Assembly: GCF_015694725.1 (NCBI RefSeq)
Contig: NZ_JADQDQ010000003.1
Coordinates: 496,001 to 560,000 of the forward strand
Reading direction: 5' to 3'
DNA length: 64,000 nt
From: Hymenobacter jeongseonensis
GTDB taxonomy: Bacteria > Bacteroidota > Bacteroidia > Cytophagales > Hymenobacteraceae
The position numbers and the translations under genes were made by a program. Below the pieces are notes generated by a model. That model had not been told where the DNA came from. It was given only the letters and a program-made list of their open reading frames with translations, and did not search any database. The stretch's first letter is position 1. Each line of letters opens with the position of its first letter. Below, in pieces: positions 44,419 to 51,651 of this stretch.

Positions 44419-44874
44419 ATGCTCCAGGTAGGCCAACCCGCTCCCGATTTTACGTTGAATACCACCACCGGCGAGAAGTTTCAACTTTCGTCGCTGCGCG
44501 GTCGTCACGTGGTACTGTACTTCTACCCCAAGGACGATACGCCCGGCTGCACGGCCCAGGCCTGTAGCTTTCGCGACCAGTACGAGGACTTTAAAGACCT
44601 GGGCGCTGAGGTAGTCGGCATCAGTTCCGACAGCGAAAAGTCGCACCAAAAATTTACAGCCAAGCACAACCTGCCGTTTCAGCTGCTGGCCGATGAGAAG
44701 GGCGACGTGCGCAAGCTCTACGAAGTGCCCCGGGCATTGCTGGGCCTGTTGCCGGGTCGTGTCACGTATGTGATTGATAACAAGGGCATCATTCGCTACA
44801 TCTTCAACTCCCTGAGCGGCGCCACCGACCACGTGCGCAAAACCAAGGAAGTATTGGAAGGGCTGCCGGCTTAA
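44419..44874 (+). CDS. bcp: Thioredoxin-dependent peroxiredoxin (BCP type)
   Basis: 151 aa reducing peroxides with thioredoxin. YFYPKDDTPGCTAQACSFRD holds the peroxidatic Cys44 and a resolving Cys49, the atypical 2-Cys arrangement of Bcp. Start at MLQVGQPAPDFTLN; the longer frame upstream is not homologous. A one-mismatch -7 box CACCTTTG (44386-44393) is 25 bp before the ATG. Confidence 0.95.
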   Translation: MLQVGQPAPDFTLNTTTGEKFQLSSLRGRHVVLYFYPKDDTPGCTAQACSFRDQYEDFKDLGAEVVGISSDSEKSHQKFTAKHNLPFQLLADEKGDVRKLYEVPRALLGLLPGRVTYVIDNKGIIRYIFNSLSGATDHVRKTKEVLEGLPA

Positions 44875-44887
44875 TTATTGAGCTCCT

Positions 44888-45343
44888 ATGCCGCGCATTG
44901 AGTTAGAAATGCATGTGCAGGCGCCGCCAGAAGCTTGCTATGCGCTGGCCTTGAACGTGCAGGCGCATCTGGAATCTGCCCAGCAAACCGGCGAAAAAGT
45001 GATTGCCGGGCCGGCTGCTGCCCAGTTGCAATTGGGCGACGTGGTGACGTGGGAGGGCCGGCATTTTGGGATTAGGCAGCACTTAACGGTGCGAATCACG
45101 GCCACGTCGGCACCTCATCATTTTCGCGACGAGTTGGTGCGTGGGGCGTTTCGCACCCTGTGGCACGACCACTACTTTGAAGCAACGCCCACGGGTACCC
45201 GCGTGCGGGACGTGTTCGATTTTAGTAGCCCGGCTGGCATCATAGGTCAATGCTTTAACCGTTTATTTCTAACCCGTTATCTAACCAAGTTCCTTCAGGC
45301 TCGCAATGCAATTTTGAAGCAACAGCTTGAAAACAAGCATTAA
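44888..45343 (+). CDS. SRPBCC family protein
   Basis: 151 aa. A START/SRPBCC-type small-molecule-binding fold is indicated by the N-terminal IELEMHVQAPPEACYALALN and the paired strands GDVVTWEGRHFGIRQHLTV, DELVRGAFRTLWHDHYFEAT and GTRVRDVFDFSSPAG. The pattern is that of the ligand-binding/cyclase-type family often found in cell-division or oxidative-stress settings; ligand unknown. 13 bp after bcp, so co-transcribed. Confidence 0.78.
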   Translation: MPRIELEMHVQAPPEACYALALNVQAHLESAQQTGEKVIAGPAAAQLQLGDVVTWEGRHFGIRQHLTVRITATSAPHHFRDELVRGAFRTLWHDHYFEATPTGTRVRDVFDFSSPAGIIGQCFNRLFLTRYLTKFLQARNAILKQQLENKH

Positions 45344-45376
45344 CATTAGCTTGGACGGAGGTCCTTACTTTTCATT

Positions 45377-46369
45377 ATGCCCCGATTTGTTTTCCTATTG
45401 CTGTGCCCGGTGCTCCTGGTGGCAACCACGCTCCAGGCCCAAAATTCGACTTTGAATGCTACGCTGGACGGATACGAATACCCGTTTCCGGTCAGAAAAT
45501 TGCCGCTGAAGCTGGAAGACCAGGCGTTGCGCATGGCTTACATGGACGTGCCGGCTACAGCCAAAGCCAATGGCCGAACCGTGGTGCTGTTGCACGGCAA
45601 AAATTTCTTCGGGGCATACTGGCGCGAAACTATTAAAGTCCTTGCCGGAGCCGGTTTCCGCGTGGTGGTCCCCGACCAGATTGGCTTTGGCAAGTCGGAC
45701 AAGGCCGATATCCATTACTCGTTTCATCAACTGGCCCGCAACACGAAGCACTTGCTTGATACGCTGGGCGTGCAGAAAGCTGTTATTCTGGGCCATAGCA
45801 TGGGCGGGATGCTGGCCACCCGCTTCGCACTTATGTACCCGGAAAGCACCGAAAAGCTGGTGCTCGAAAATCCCATTGGCTTGGAAGATTACCGTGTGGG
45901 CGTGCCGTTTCAAAGCGTAGACCAAGCTGAAGCCTCCGAGGCCAAAAGCACCGAGGCCAGCATCCGCAAGTACCACGCAACGTACTATCCAAACGGCTAC
46001 CCAGCCGCCCACGACCAGTGGCTGCTGCCCTTGGCTGCCCAAACCAAAAGCCCCGACTTTCCGAAAGTGGCCCGAGCCAACGCCCTCACGTTTGAGATGA
46101 TTTACCAGCAGCCGGTGAGCTATGAATTCACCCAGATTGCGGTGCCCACGCTGCTGATTATCGGCCAGGAAGACCGCACGGTAGTGGGCAAAGGCTTAAT
46201 CAAAGACCCCAACGTGTTGGCTCGAATGGGGCAGTACCCAGCATTAGGCCGCCATACCACCGCCCAGATTAAAGGCGCCAAGCTGGTGGAGCTGAATAAG
46301 GTGGGCCACATTCCACATCTGGAAGCGCCAGCGCCGTTTCATAAGGCGCTGCTGGATTTTTTGCGATAA
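45377..46369 (+). CDS. Exported alpha/beta hydrolase
   Basis: 330 aa with a signal peptide (FVFLLLCPVLLVATTLQAQ). The domain shows VVLLHGKNFFGAYWRETIKV (oxyanion loop), nucleophile GHSMGGMLATRFA, LLIIGQEDRTVVG (acid) and VGHIPHLEAP (His). The set Ser-Asp-His is complete. The family includes epoxide hydrolases and non-haem haloperoxidase-like enzymes; the substrate is not readable. Confidence 0.88.
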   Translation: MPRFVFLLLCPVLLVATTLQAQNSTLNATLDGYEYPFPVRKLPLKLEDQALRMAYMDVPATAKANGRTVVLLHGKNFFGAYWRETIKVLAGAGFRVVVPDQIGFGKSDKADIHYSFHQLARNTKHLLDTLGVQKAVILGHSMGGMLATRFALMYPESTEKLVLENPIGLEDYRVGVPFQSVDQAEASEAKSTEASIRKYHATYYPNGYPAAHDQWLLPLAAQTKSPDFPKVARANALTFEMIYQQPVSYEFTQIAVPTLLIIGQEDRTVVGKGLIKDPNVLARMGQYPALGRHTTAQIKGAKLVELNKVGHIPHLEAPAPFHKALLDFLR

Positions 46370-46577
46370 ACTTTGAAGAGTGGAGCTATTATCCAGTCTT
46401 ATTTTGGTTGTGAATAATTACTACCAGAGTTTGAAGTGCTTGGAATGTTATTTGAACCACTGTTTTTCTAAACCGCATTGCCCAGCACCGAGTGAAGTCC
46501 ATAGTATGACACCTATCTTTCACGACTGTGCAATCGCCTTACGCGGTTGTTTTCTTCGCGCCCCTTTCTCTTCTACC

Positions 46578-47318
46578 GTGAACCGTCTACTTGTTGGCCT
46601 GTTAGGCCTGGCTTTTTTGCTTCCTGCAGCACTAAGCCGGGCTCAGTCCGCCGCACCGAGGGACCTAAGCCCGCGCCTGGAAACCTTCGGGGTGGGCCTG
46701 GGCCTGAACGTGACGCAGACGCCTTTCGCCAGCCCGCCCGCCCAGGTGGGGATTTACGTCCTGCGGACCCGGGACACCAGCCCCTACGACGAGGTGGGGT
46801 TTCGCCTCTCCCTGTTTGCGCGCTGGCAGCTCGGCGCCTCCCGCTACTTTGTGCAGCCGGAACTAGCGCTGACCTCCTCCCGGGGCCATGGCTACTTTAT
46901 CGAGTACTACAAGCCCGGAGACGCTTACCCGAACCAGGAACCCTTCGGACACCCGTTGCGCCGGCTCGACCTCGTCGGCTTGGGCGGGGTGCGCACCAGC
47001 CAGCGGACGTATTTGATGCTGGGACCGGGCGTGGCCTATAACCGGCGCGACCGGGCGGTGCCGGTGGACCCCACGCGGCCCGTGACCGAACTCTTTAACC
47101 GCTTGTCGCGCAGCGTCGAATCCTGGCAGCTGCTGGGCCAGGTCGGCGTGGGCTACCAGGCCGGCCGGGTTGACCTGCAGGTGCGCTACGAGCAGAACCT
47201 GACCCCGTTCACCAAGACCCTGCAGTACCAAGGAAACTCCTACGGCTACCGCCAAGCCTTGCGCCAGGGCCTCTTTTCCGTGGCCTACCAATTGCATCGC
47301 CCCCCCGCGTCGGAGTAA
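46578..47318 (+). CDS. Outer-membrane barrel-like protein
   Basis: 246 aa from a GTG start (NRLLVGLLGLAFLLPAALSRAQS, clear signal peptide); an ATG at 46506 in the same frame is possible. The mature part has alternating beta strands (LETFGVGLGLNVTQTPFA, FRLSLFARWQLGASRYFVQP, VDLQVRYEQNLTPF) and ends in an aromatic strand FSVAYQLH, as for small PorT/OmpA-like barrels of Bacteroidota. No precise family. It converges with a second barrel-like gene. Confidence 0.65.
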   Translation: MNRLLVGLLGLAFLLPAALSRAQSAAPRDLSPRLETFGVGLGLNVTQTPFASPPAQVGIYVLRTRDTSPYDEVGFRLSLFARWQLGASRYFVQPELALTSSRGHGYFIEYYKPGDAYPNQEPFGHPLRRLDLVGLGGVRTSQRTYLMLGPGVAYNRRDRAVPVDPTRPVTELFNRLSRSVESWQLLGQVGVGYQAGRVDLQVRYEQNLTPFTKTLQYQGNSYGYRQALRQGLFSVAYQLHRPPASE

Positions 47319-47386
47319 CCTGGACCGCGGAGGGGCTACTGCAACGCGACGGGGCCTGTCGACTGAACGGGCACCTCACCGGCCGT

Positions 47387-48097
47387 TTAGGAAGCGGCCG
47401 GCTTCTTGAAGCCGTGAAAACGGTACGTCAGGCCCAAGCCCACGGCGCGGGTCAGGCCGTATTTATTGCCCGTAAACCCTTTACGTTGCTCCGTCGGCAT
47501 ACTCGCCAGGTTGCGGCTATAGGCCCAATCGAGCACTCCCTCCACGTGCCGTCCTAAGGGGTAGCGCACCCCCAACCCGGCGGTGACGTACTTCTGGGTC
47601 GTGCGCTCGGTGAAGGTCTGCTCCACCACGGGCGGCCCCCCAACGAAACCCAGGTAGTGCTCTTCAATGCTGGAAAAAGCCACCGTGCCGCCGCCGACCA
47701 CGTCCAGCTGCAGCCCCGTGTGCCGCTCCCGCAGGGCGGTGTAGCGCACCAGCACCGGCAGAGCGGTAATGCGATACGTCGTCTGCACGTCCCCAATGAG
47801 CTGCCCGTCTTCCCCATAGTACCCCGGGGTGGGGCTGCTGCGGCTGACCCGGTTCGCGAAACCCACCTGCAGCGCCCAGTTCGGCGTCACTTGGACGCCG
47901 GCGACCGCTTCCCACGGCCGGGCTTGCTGGGTGTACCGCCGCGCGTCCGAGTACACGAGGTATTCCTTCCGGATGAAGGAGGCGCCGACGTAGAAGCGCC
48001 CGGGGGCCGGGACCGAGGCCGTCTGAGCGGCGCAGGGCAGCAGACCCGAACCGGCCAGTAGCAGCCCCAAAGAGCATAATTGTACTTTATGTATCAT
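47387..48097 (-). CDS. Outer-membrane barrel-like protein
   Basis: 236 aa with signal peptide MIHKVQLCSLGLLLAGSGLL (cleavage near CAAQ). Strand-rich: GRFYVGASFIRKEYLVYSD, WALQVGFANRVS, TGLQLDVVGGGTVAFSS, YVTAGLGVRYPLGRHVEGVL, and a final LGLTYRFHGFKK. Looks like a small beta-barrel of the same general type as its convergent neighbour, but sequence similarity between the two is weak. Function unknown. Confidence 0.65.
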   Translation of the reverse strand: MIHKVQLCSLGLLLAGSGLLPCAAQTASVPAPGRFYVGASFIRKEYLVYSDARRYTQQARPWEAVAGVQVTPNWALQVGFANRVSRSSPTPGYYGEDGQLIGDVQTTYRITALPVLVRYTALRERHTGLQLDVVGGGTVAFSSIEEHYLGFVGGPPVVEQTFTERTTQKYVTAGLGVRYPLGRHVEGVLDWAYSRNLASMPTEQRKGFTGNKYGLTRAVGLGLTYRFHGFKKPAAS

Positions 48098-48478
48098 GTT
48101 TATGACGGGCCCGGAAGAAAAGCCCGCTGCTAAACTACGAGGTACTTAGATTATTGTATGCTTCGGCGCCGGGACAATAAAAGGCTCCTTTCGCTGAACG
48201 AATAGAATGAGCCCAGTGCAAAGCGGCTAATAAGTCACTGTGATATTGCAGGAGTTTAAGAAACTGGTCTACGATTCAAAGTTCACGAAACCTTCAACAA
48301 GGATGAGTTTCGTGCACGGCTTTACTTTTCAGTGGGAGCCCGCTCTGTCGATTTATTACATTCGGGTGACTGAGTTGGTCGAAGCAAATCACCACGATTT
48401 CTAAGTCGGGGGTACTGCGAAAATTATAGTGAGAAGATAACTCCAATTTACCAGCGGGTTACAGTCGGTTTACCCTGC
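48098..48478. other. 381-bp stretch without a confident gene
   Basis: Moderate to low GC compared with surrounding genes. It contains a 54-codon frame from a GTG at 48240 to a TAA at 48402-48404 whose translation (QEFKKLVYDSKF; FQWEPALSIYYIRVTELVEA) looks somewhat protein-like and may be a fragment of a lost gene, but nothing supports expression. No tRNA or strong hairpin seen. Confidence 0.4.
48240..48404 (+). CDS. Doubtful 54-codon ORF (possible gene remnant)
   Basis: GTG start, preceded by two in-frame stops. The product is hydrophobic/aromatic near the end (FQWEPALSIYYIRV). No promoter box. I list it because the composition is more protein-like than the flanks; it may be the tail of a disrupted gene. 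Confidence 0.15.
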   Translation: MILQEFKKLVYDSKFTKPSTRMSFVHGFTFQWEPALSIYYIRVTELVEANHHDF

Positions 48479-48883
48479 TTAAATCAGCTCAAAATCCGCA
48501 ACGAATCCGCAAAGAATCCGCAAAGAATCCGCATGAATCAGTTGCGAGCCTTGGTAGCGCCCTTCACGGGGCCCGTTTTCCAGGTTGAGAACGCCGCGGG
48601 GGCAGGCGGTGCTGCACAGGCCGCAGCCTACGCAGGCGGCCCGGATGATGGGCGCGCCGCGCTGGGCGTATTGCTTCACGTCGATGCCCATCTCGCACAC
48701 GTTGGAGCAGTTGCCGCACGAAATGCACTGCCCGCCGTTGGTGCTGATGCGGAAACGCGAGAAGTGCTTTTGCAGCAAGCATACGAACACCAACTTGAAA
48801 AATGCCAATGGGTCGAGCGAGGGCTGCTCGGTACGACCGTAGGGTGCCCGTGTTTCTTTGCAGAGAACCATCCCATTTACCAA
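48479..48883 (-). pseudogene. C-terminal remnant of a membrane polyferredoxin
   Basis: The frame preserves two [4Fe-4S] motifs, CISCGNCSNVCEMGI and CVGCGLCSTACPRGVLNLEN, with the linker DVKQYAQRG. These match the C-terminal end of about 500-aa Bacteroidota membrane proteins that carry an N-terminal membrane domain and further clusters. Here only about 100 codons remain: upstream FFKLVFVCLLQKHFSRFRIS is the tail of the last helix region, and before that there is no homologous sequence. The 3' end runs into an 11-bp tandem repeat. No promoter. I judge it a decayed fragment, not a functional ferredoxin. Confidence 0.65.
48492..48532. repeat. 11-bp tandem repeat (A-A-A/C-G-AATCCGC)
   Basis: Three full units (48500-48510, 48511-48521, 48522-48532; last two identical, AAAGAATCCGC) preceded by a partial unit. 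They overlap the 3' end of the polyferredoxin remnant and add codons to it. Confidence 0.85.
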
Positions 48884-49122
48884 TTACGCGACCCGGCGAT
48901 AGGAATTATAGGGCAAAACCCGCTCGGAACGCCGAAAACGATTAACCTCTTGTTCGAGGTACTTAGTTTTTGCATTACATCCTTCCTTCACGAACTGCGC
49001 CTAACCAGTCGGGACTTTTGTAACCGCCAAGAGCATTTAACTAAATTCTCCACCACATCTTACCTCAAGCTTGACATTAGGCAGCAGGCTCTTGGGGCTG
49101 CCACATACGGTAGGATGCTGGC

Positions 49123-49130
49123 TACCTTTG
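49123..49130 (+). promoter_or_regulatory. Candidate -7 box of the two-component operon (TACCTTTG)
   Basis: Exact TAnnTTTG match 26 bp upstream of the response-regulator ATG. It excludes the much longer upstream reading frame as part of the protein. Confidence 0.6.
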
Positions 49131-49156
49131 CGCTCCTTCGCGCAAGCTGCTGTTCT

Positions 49157-49828
49157 ATGAAGATTCTACTGGTCGAAGACGAAGCCAAGCTCAGCTCATT
49201 CGTGCGTAAGGGTCTGGAGGGCGAAGGCTATTGGGTCGAAACTGCTTTTGATGGCCAGCTTGGCCTGAGTATGGCCTTGCGGGGAGACTACGATTTGGTG
49301 ATTTTGGACGTCAGCCTGCCCCAACTCAACGGCTTTGAAGTGTGCCGCCGCTTGCGGGTCGAACTGCCGCAACTGGCTATTCTACTGCTGACGGCCCTGG
49401 GTGGAATTGGCCACAAAACCGAGGGCTACGACGCGGGCGCCGACGACTACCTGGTGAAGCCTTTTGAATTCCAGGAGTTGCTGCTGCGGGTGCGCGCCCT
49501 CTACCGGCGCTACCACGATGCCGGCCCCGGCCGCACCCTGAGCGTGGCCGACCTCACGCTGCACCTCACCACCAAGCGCGTGGAGCGGGCCGGCCGGCCC
49601 ATTGCCCTCACCGCCCGGGAATACGCGCTGCTCGAATACCTGCTCCTAAACCAAGGCCACGTGGTGTCGCGGGTCGACATCGCCGAAAAAGTCTGGGAGT
49701 TGAAGTTCGATACCAATACCAATGTTATCGACGTGTATATCACGTACCTGCGTCGCAAGATTGACAAAGACTTTGCGCCCAAGCTCATCCATACGGTGGT
49801 GGGCATGGGCTACGTGCTGCGCGAATAA
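49157..49828 (+). CDS. OmpR/PhoB-family response regulator
   Basis: 223 aa. Receiver domain MKILLVEDEAKLSSFVRKGL with phosphoacceptor D51 (LVILDVSLPQLNGF), Thr in LLLTALGG and Lys in YLVKPFEFQELLLR; C-terminal winged helix with LTAREYALLEYLLLNQGHVV and NVIDVYITYLRRKID. The reading frame is open for 600 bp upstream, but that part opposes the polyferredoxin remnant and is meaningless; the promoter box supports the ATG at 49157. The partner kinase follows after 45 bp. Being just upstream of an RND efflux operon, it is the likely regulator of it. Confidence 0.93.
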   Translation: MKILLVEDEAKLSSFVRKGLEGEGYWVETAFDGQLGLSMALRGDYDLVILDVSLPQLNGFEVCRRLRVELPQLAILLLTALGGIGHKTEGYDAGADDYLVKPFEFQELLLRVRALYRRYHDAGPGRTLSVADLTLHLTTKRVERAGRPIALTAREYALLEYLLLNQGHVVSRVDIAEKVWELKFDTNTNVIDVYITYLRRKIDKDFAPKLIHTVVGMGYVLRE

Positions 49829-49873
49829 ACAGCCAGCTACTGCTGCCCAATTGCCTACCCGCCATTTGCTTGC

Positions 49874-51223
49874 ATGACCATTCGCACCCGCCTTACGCTC
49901 TTCTTCGCCGGCCTGATGCTGGCGTTGGTCGCGGCGGTGTCGTGCGGCGTCTATTTCTTTGAGCGCAGCAGCCAGCGGGGCATTTTTGAGGGGCTGCTGC
50001 TGCGCAAGGCCGAGGCGACGGCCAAGGTGTACGTGCGCCGGCACGACCGATTGGAGCCCACCGACGCCCTCCTGCTGCTGACTCAGGAAAACCAGTACGA
50101 AGCCATCTACAACGACGCTAACCAACGGGTCTACGCCAGCCGCCCCAATCCTGATTTGGTTGTCTCGGCCCGCTTGCTGCGGCGGGCGCGCACTGCTGGG
50201 CGAGCGGTTTTCAGCCACGGGCCGGCGTGGGGCGTGGCACTCTACACGAAGGAAGGCAACGAGCGGTTCGTGGTCATCGTCACGGCAGAAGACCGATTTG
50301 GCCGGGAGGGGCTGGTGCGTTTGCGCAACAATTTGCTTATCAGCAATATATTGGGTCTGACGTTGGTGGTAGCTTTGGCCAACCTGTTTGCCGGCCGCGC
50401 CCTGAGCCCGGTGCAACAGCTCAGCCAGGAAATACAGGCGCTTTCCTCGCGCACCCTGGACCAACGACTCTCAACCGGCAACGGCCACGACGAGTTGGCC
50501 CGCCTGTCCGCCCAATTTAATGGCCTGCTCGCCCGCCTGGCCGATACAGTGGCCCAGAACCGCACGTTTGTGTGGCAGGCCTCGCACGAGCTGCGCACGC
50601 CGCTGGCCAATCTGTTGGGCACACTTGACATTTCCCGGGCCTACGACGAGCGGCCGGAAGAGCTGCGCGCCGCGCTTACTTCCGCCACCGAAGAAGTGCG
50701 GCGCCTCATCTCGCTCACCAACGACCTGCTGTTGCTGGCCGAGCTGAGCCAGGAAAAACCCGCCCACGACCTGCCCCTGACGCGCGTGCTACTCACCGAG
50801 CCCCTGCTCGATGCCGTGCAGGCCGTGCAGCGCCGCTACCCGGCCGCCACCATCGAGCTGCACTTGCCCGACGCGGTGGAAGAATGCCAGGCCCCGGCCC
50901 ACGCCGAATTGCTGGCCCTGGCCCTGGTCAACCTGCTCGACAACGCCTGCAAGTACTCGCCCACTGGCGCGGCCGTGCACGCCAGCCTCGCCGCTGGCCC
51001 CGACGGCTACACCTATACCGTGCGCGACGCCGGCCTCGGCATCGCCCCCGATGCGCTACCGCACGTGTTTGAGCCGTTTTACCGAGCCGAGGCCGTGCGG
51101 TCCCGCATCAGCGGCAACGGCGTGGGACTGAGCTTGGTGCAGCGCATTGCGGAGCTGCACGGCGGCGGTGTGGCAGCCCATTCGGTGCTGGGCGAGGGCA
51201 CGGAGTTTCGCCTGTGGCTCTGA
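49874..51223 (+). CDS. Sensor histidine kinase
   Basis: 449 aa. Membrane helix 1 at about 8-28, a periplasmic domain of about 120 residues with no known fold, helix 2 at about 153-173, HAMP (ALSPVQQLSQEIQALSSRTL) to about 225, dimerisation domain with H238 in WQASHELRTPLANLLGTL, and the ATPase domain: N box LVNLLDNACKYSP, G1 VRDAGLGIAPD, F box FEPFYRAE and G2 GNGVGLSLVQRI. Complete and probably active. Signal unknown; kinases of this architecture next to RND pumps often sense metals or envelope stress. Confidence 0.92.
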   Translation: MTIRTRLTLFFAGLMLALVAAVSCGVYFFERSSQRGIFEGLLLRKAEATAKVYVRRHDRLEPTDALLLLTQENQYEAIYNDANQRVYASRPNPDLVVSARLLRRARTAGRAVFSHGPAWGVALYTKEGNERFVVIVTAEDRFGREGLVRLRNNLLISNILGLTLVVALANLFAGRALSPVQQLSQEIQALSSRTLDQRLSTGNGHDELARLSAQFNGLLARLADTVAQNRTFVWQASHELRTPLANLLGTLDISRAYDERPEELRAALTSATEEVRRLISLTNDLLLLAELSQEKPAHDLPLTRVLLTEPLLDAVQAVQRRYPAATIELHLPDAVEECQAPAHAELLALALVNLLDNACKYSPTGAAVHASLAAGPDGYTYTVRDAGLGIAPDALPHVFEPFYRAEAVRSRISGNGVGLSLVQRIAELHGGGVAAHSVLGEGTEFRLWL

Positions 51224-51298
51224 GAGGGGCCAAGCGCTGGCTAAAGGCCTGCGAAAGCACTGTGTTTACTATGGGTAGCTCTGAAAATTAGGGGTCAA

Positions 51299-51351
51299 AA
51301 CGTGGGGTTGGACCACATTAGAAAGTTCTAATTTCTTTCCAATCCCACGTT
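51299..51351. promoter_or_regulatory. Large nested palindrome (candidate operator)
   Basis: Outer arms AACGTGGGGTTGG / CCAATCCCACGTT pair with one mismatch, and the centre ATTAGAA-AG-TTCTAAT is a perfect 7-bp inverted repeat. It ends 13 bp before the -7-like box, where a response regulator or repressor would bind. Confidence 0.5.
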
Positions 51352-51364
51352 AATACCGCCGCTT

Positions 51365-51372
51365 CACCTTTG
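51365..51372 (+). promoter_or_regulatory. Candidate -7 box (CACCTTTG)
   Basis: Matches TAnnTTTG except C for the first T; the same variant is found before bcp. It lies 28 bp before the short ORF. Confidence 0.35.
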
Positions 51373-51400
51373 CGACTTCTAGAGGGAAGAACTCAACGGT

Positions 51401-51484
51401 ATGGCCTCATTTCTGCGTTTTTTGGAGGTGCCGGCAACGCTGGCGCGGGCGGTTTTTGCTGGGGCGGCGCCCCCGCTGCCCTAG
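51401..51484 (+). CDS. Putative 27-residue leader peptide of the efflux operon
   Basis: ATG to TAG, 27 codons, N-terminal MASFLRFLEV and a C-terminal GAAPPLP. Its position (after a promoter-like box and ending on the first base of a terminator stem, 168 bp before the efflux operon) is that of a leader ORF. A frame this short is expected by chance in GC-rich DNA, so the call depends on layout only. Consecutive prolines next to the stop codon could slow ribosomes. Confidence 0.3.
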   Translation: MASFLRFLEVPATLARAVFAGAAPPLP

Positions 51485-51513
51485 CCAGCCTAGGAGCTGG
51501 CCTTGATTTTTTT
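51484..51513 (+). terminator. Intrinsic terminator/attenuator upstream of the efflux operon
   Basis: GCCAGC (51484-51489), 6-nt loop, GCTGGC (51496-51501), then CTTGA and seven T (51507-51513). The stem is short but perfect; its 5' arm begins within the stop codon of the short ORF. Confidence 0.55.
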
Positions 51514-51615
51514 GCTCCGCCATGGCGGCAGGGCAGGCCTAATTGCTAGTCATAGTGGGATTCTTTCAGAAACAGAGCAGCTGCGTCCGCTTGCCATTCT
51601 GGTCCAACATCTTAT

Positions 51616-51633
51616 GGGCGTTTGCAAACGCCC
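51616..51633. promoter_or_regulatory. 18-bp perfect palindrome GGGCGTTTGCAAACGCCC
   Basis: Perfect dyad 18 bp before the start codon of the periplasmic adaptor gene. It may be an operator or a hairpin in the leader; similar short GGGCGT...ACGCCC palindromes also occur as interspersed repeats in Bacteroidota. Confidence 0.5.
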
Positions 51634-51651
51634 GCCATCGTACTTAATTTT

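Larger units (their letters stand above)
51224..51651. promoter_or_regulatory. Regulatory gap upstream of the RND efflux operon
   Basis: 428 bp without a regular gene. In order it holds a nested palindrome (51299-51351), a one-mismatch -7 box (51365-51372), a 27-codon ORF (51401-51484), an intrinsic terminator starting at the ORF stop (51484-51513), a 12-bp palindrome CCGCCATGGCGG (51517-51528) and an 18-bp palindrome (51616-51633) right before the efflux operon. Confidence 0.5.

Noticed and set aside
48098..48478. tRNA or other structured RNA in the gene-poor gap
   Set aside because: No cloverleaf, no CCA end and no strong stem were found on reading both strands.
48533..49156. Upstream extension of the response regulator (about 200 codons)
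   Set aside because: It runs opposite to the polyferredoxin remnant and through non-coding DNA; the -7 box and the receiver-domain start fix the ATG at 49157.
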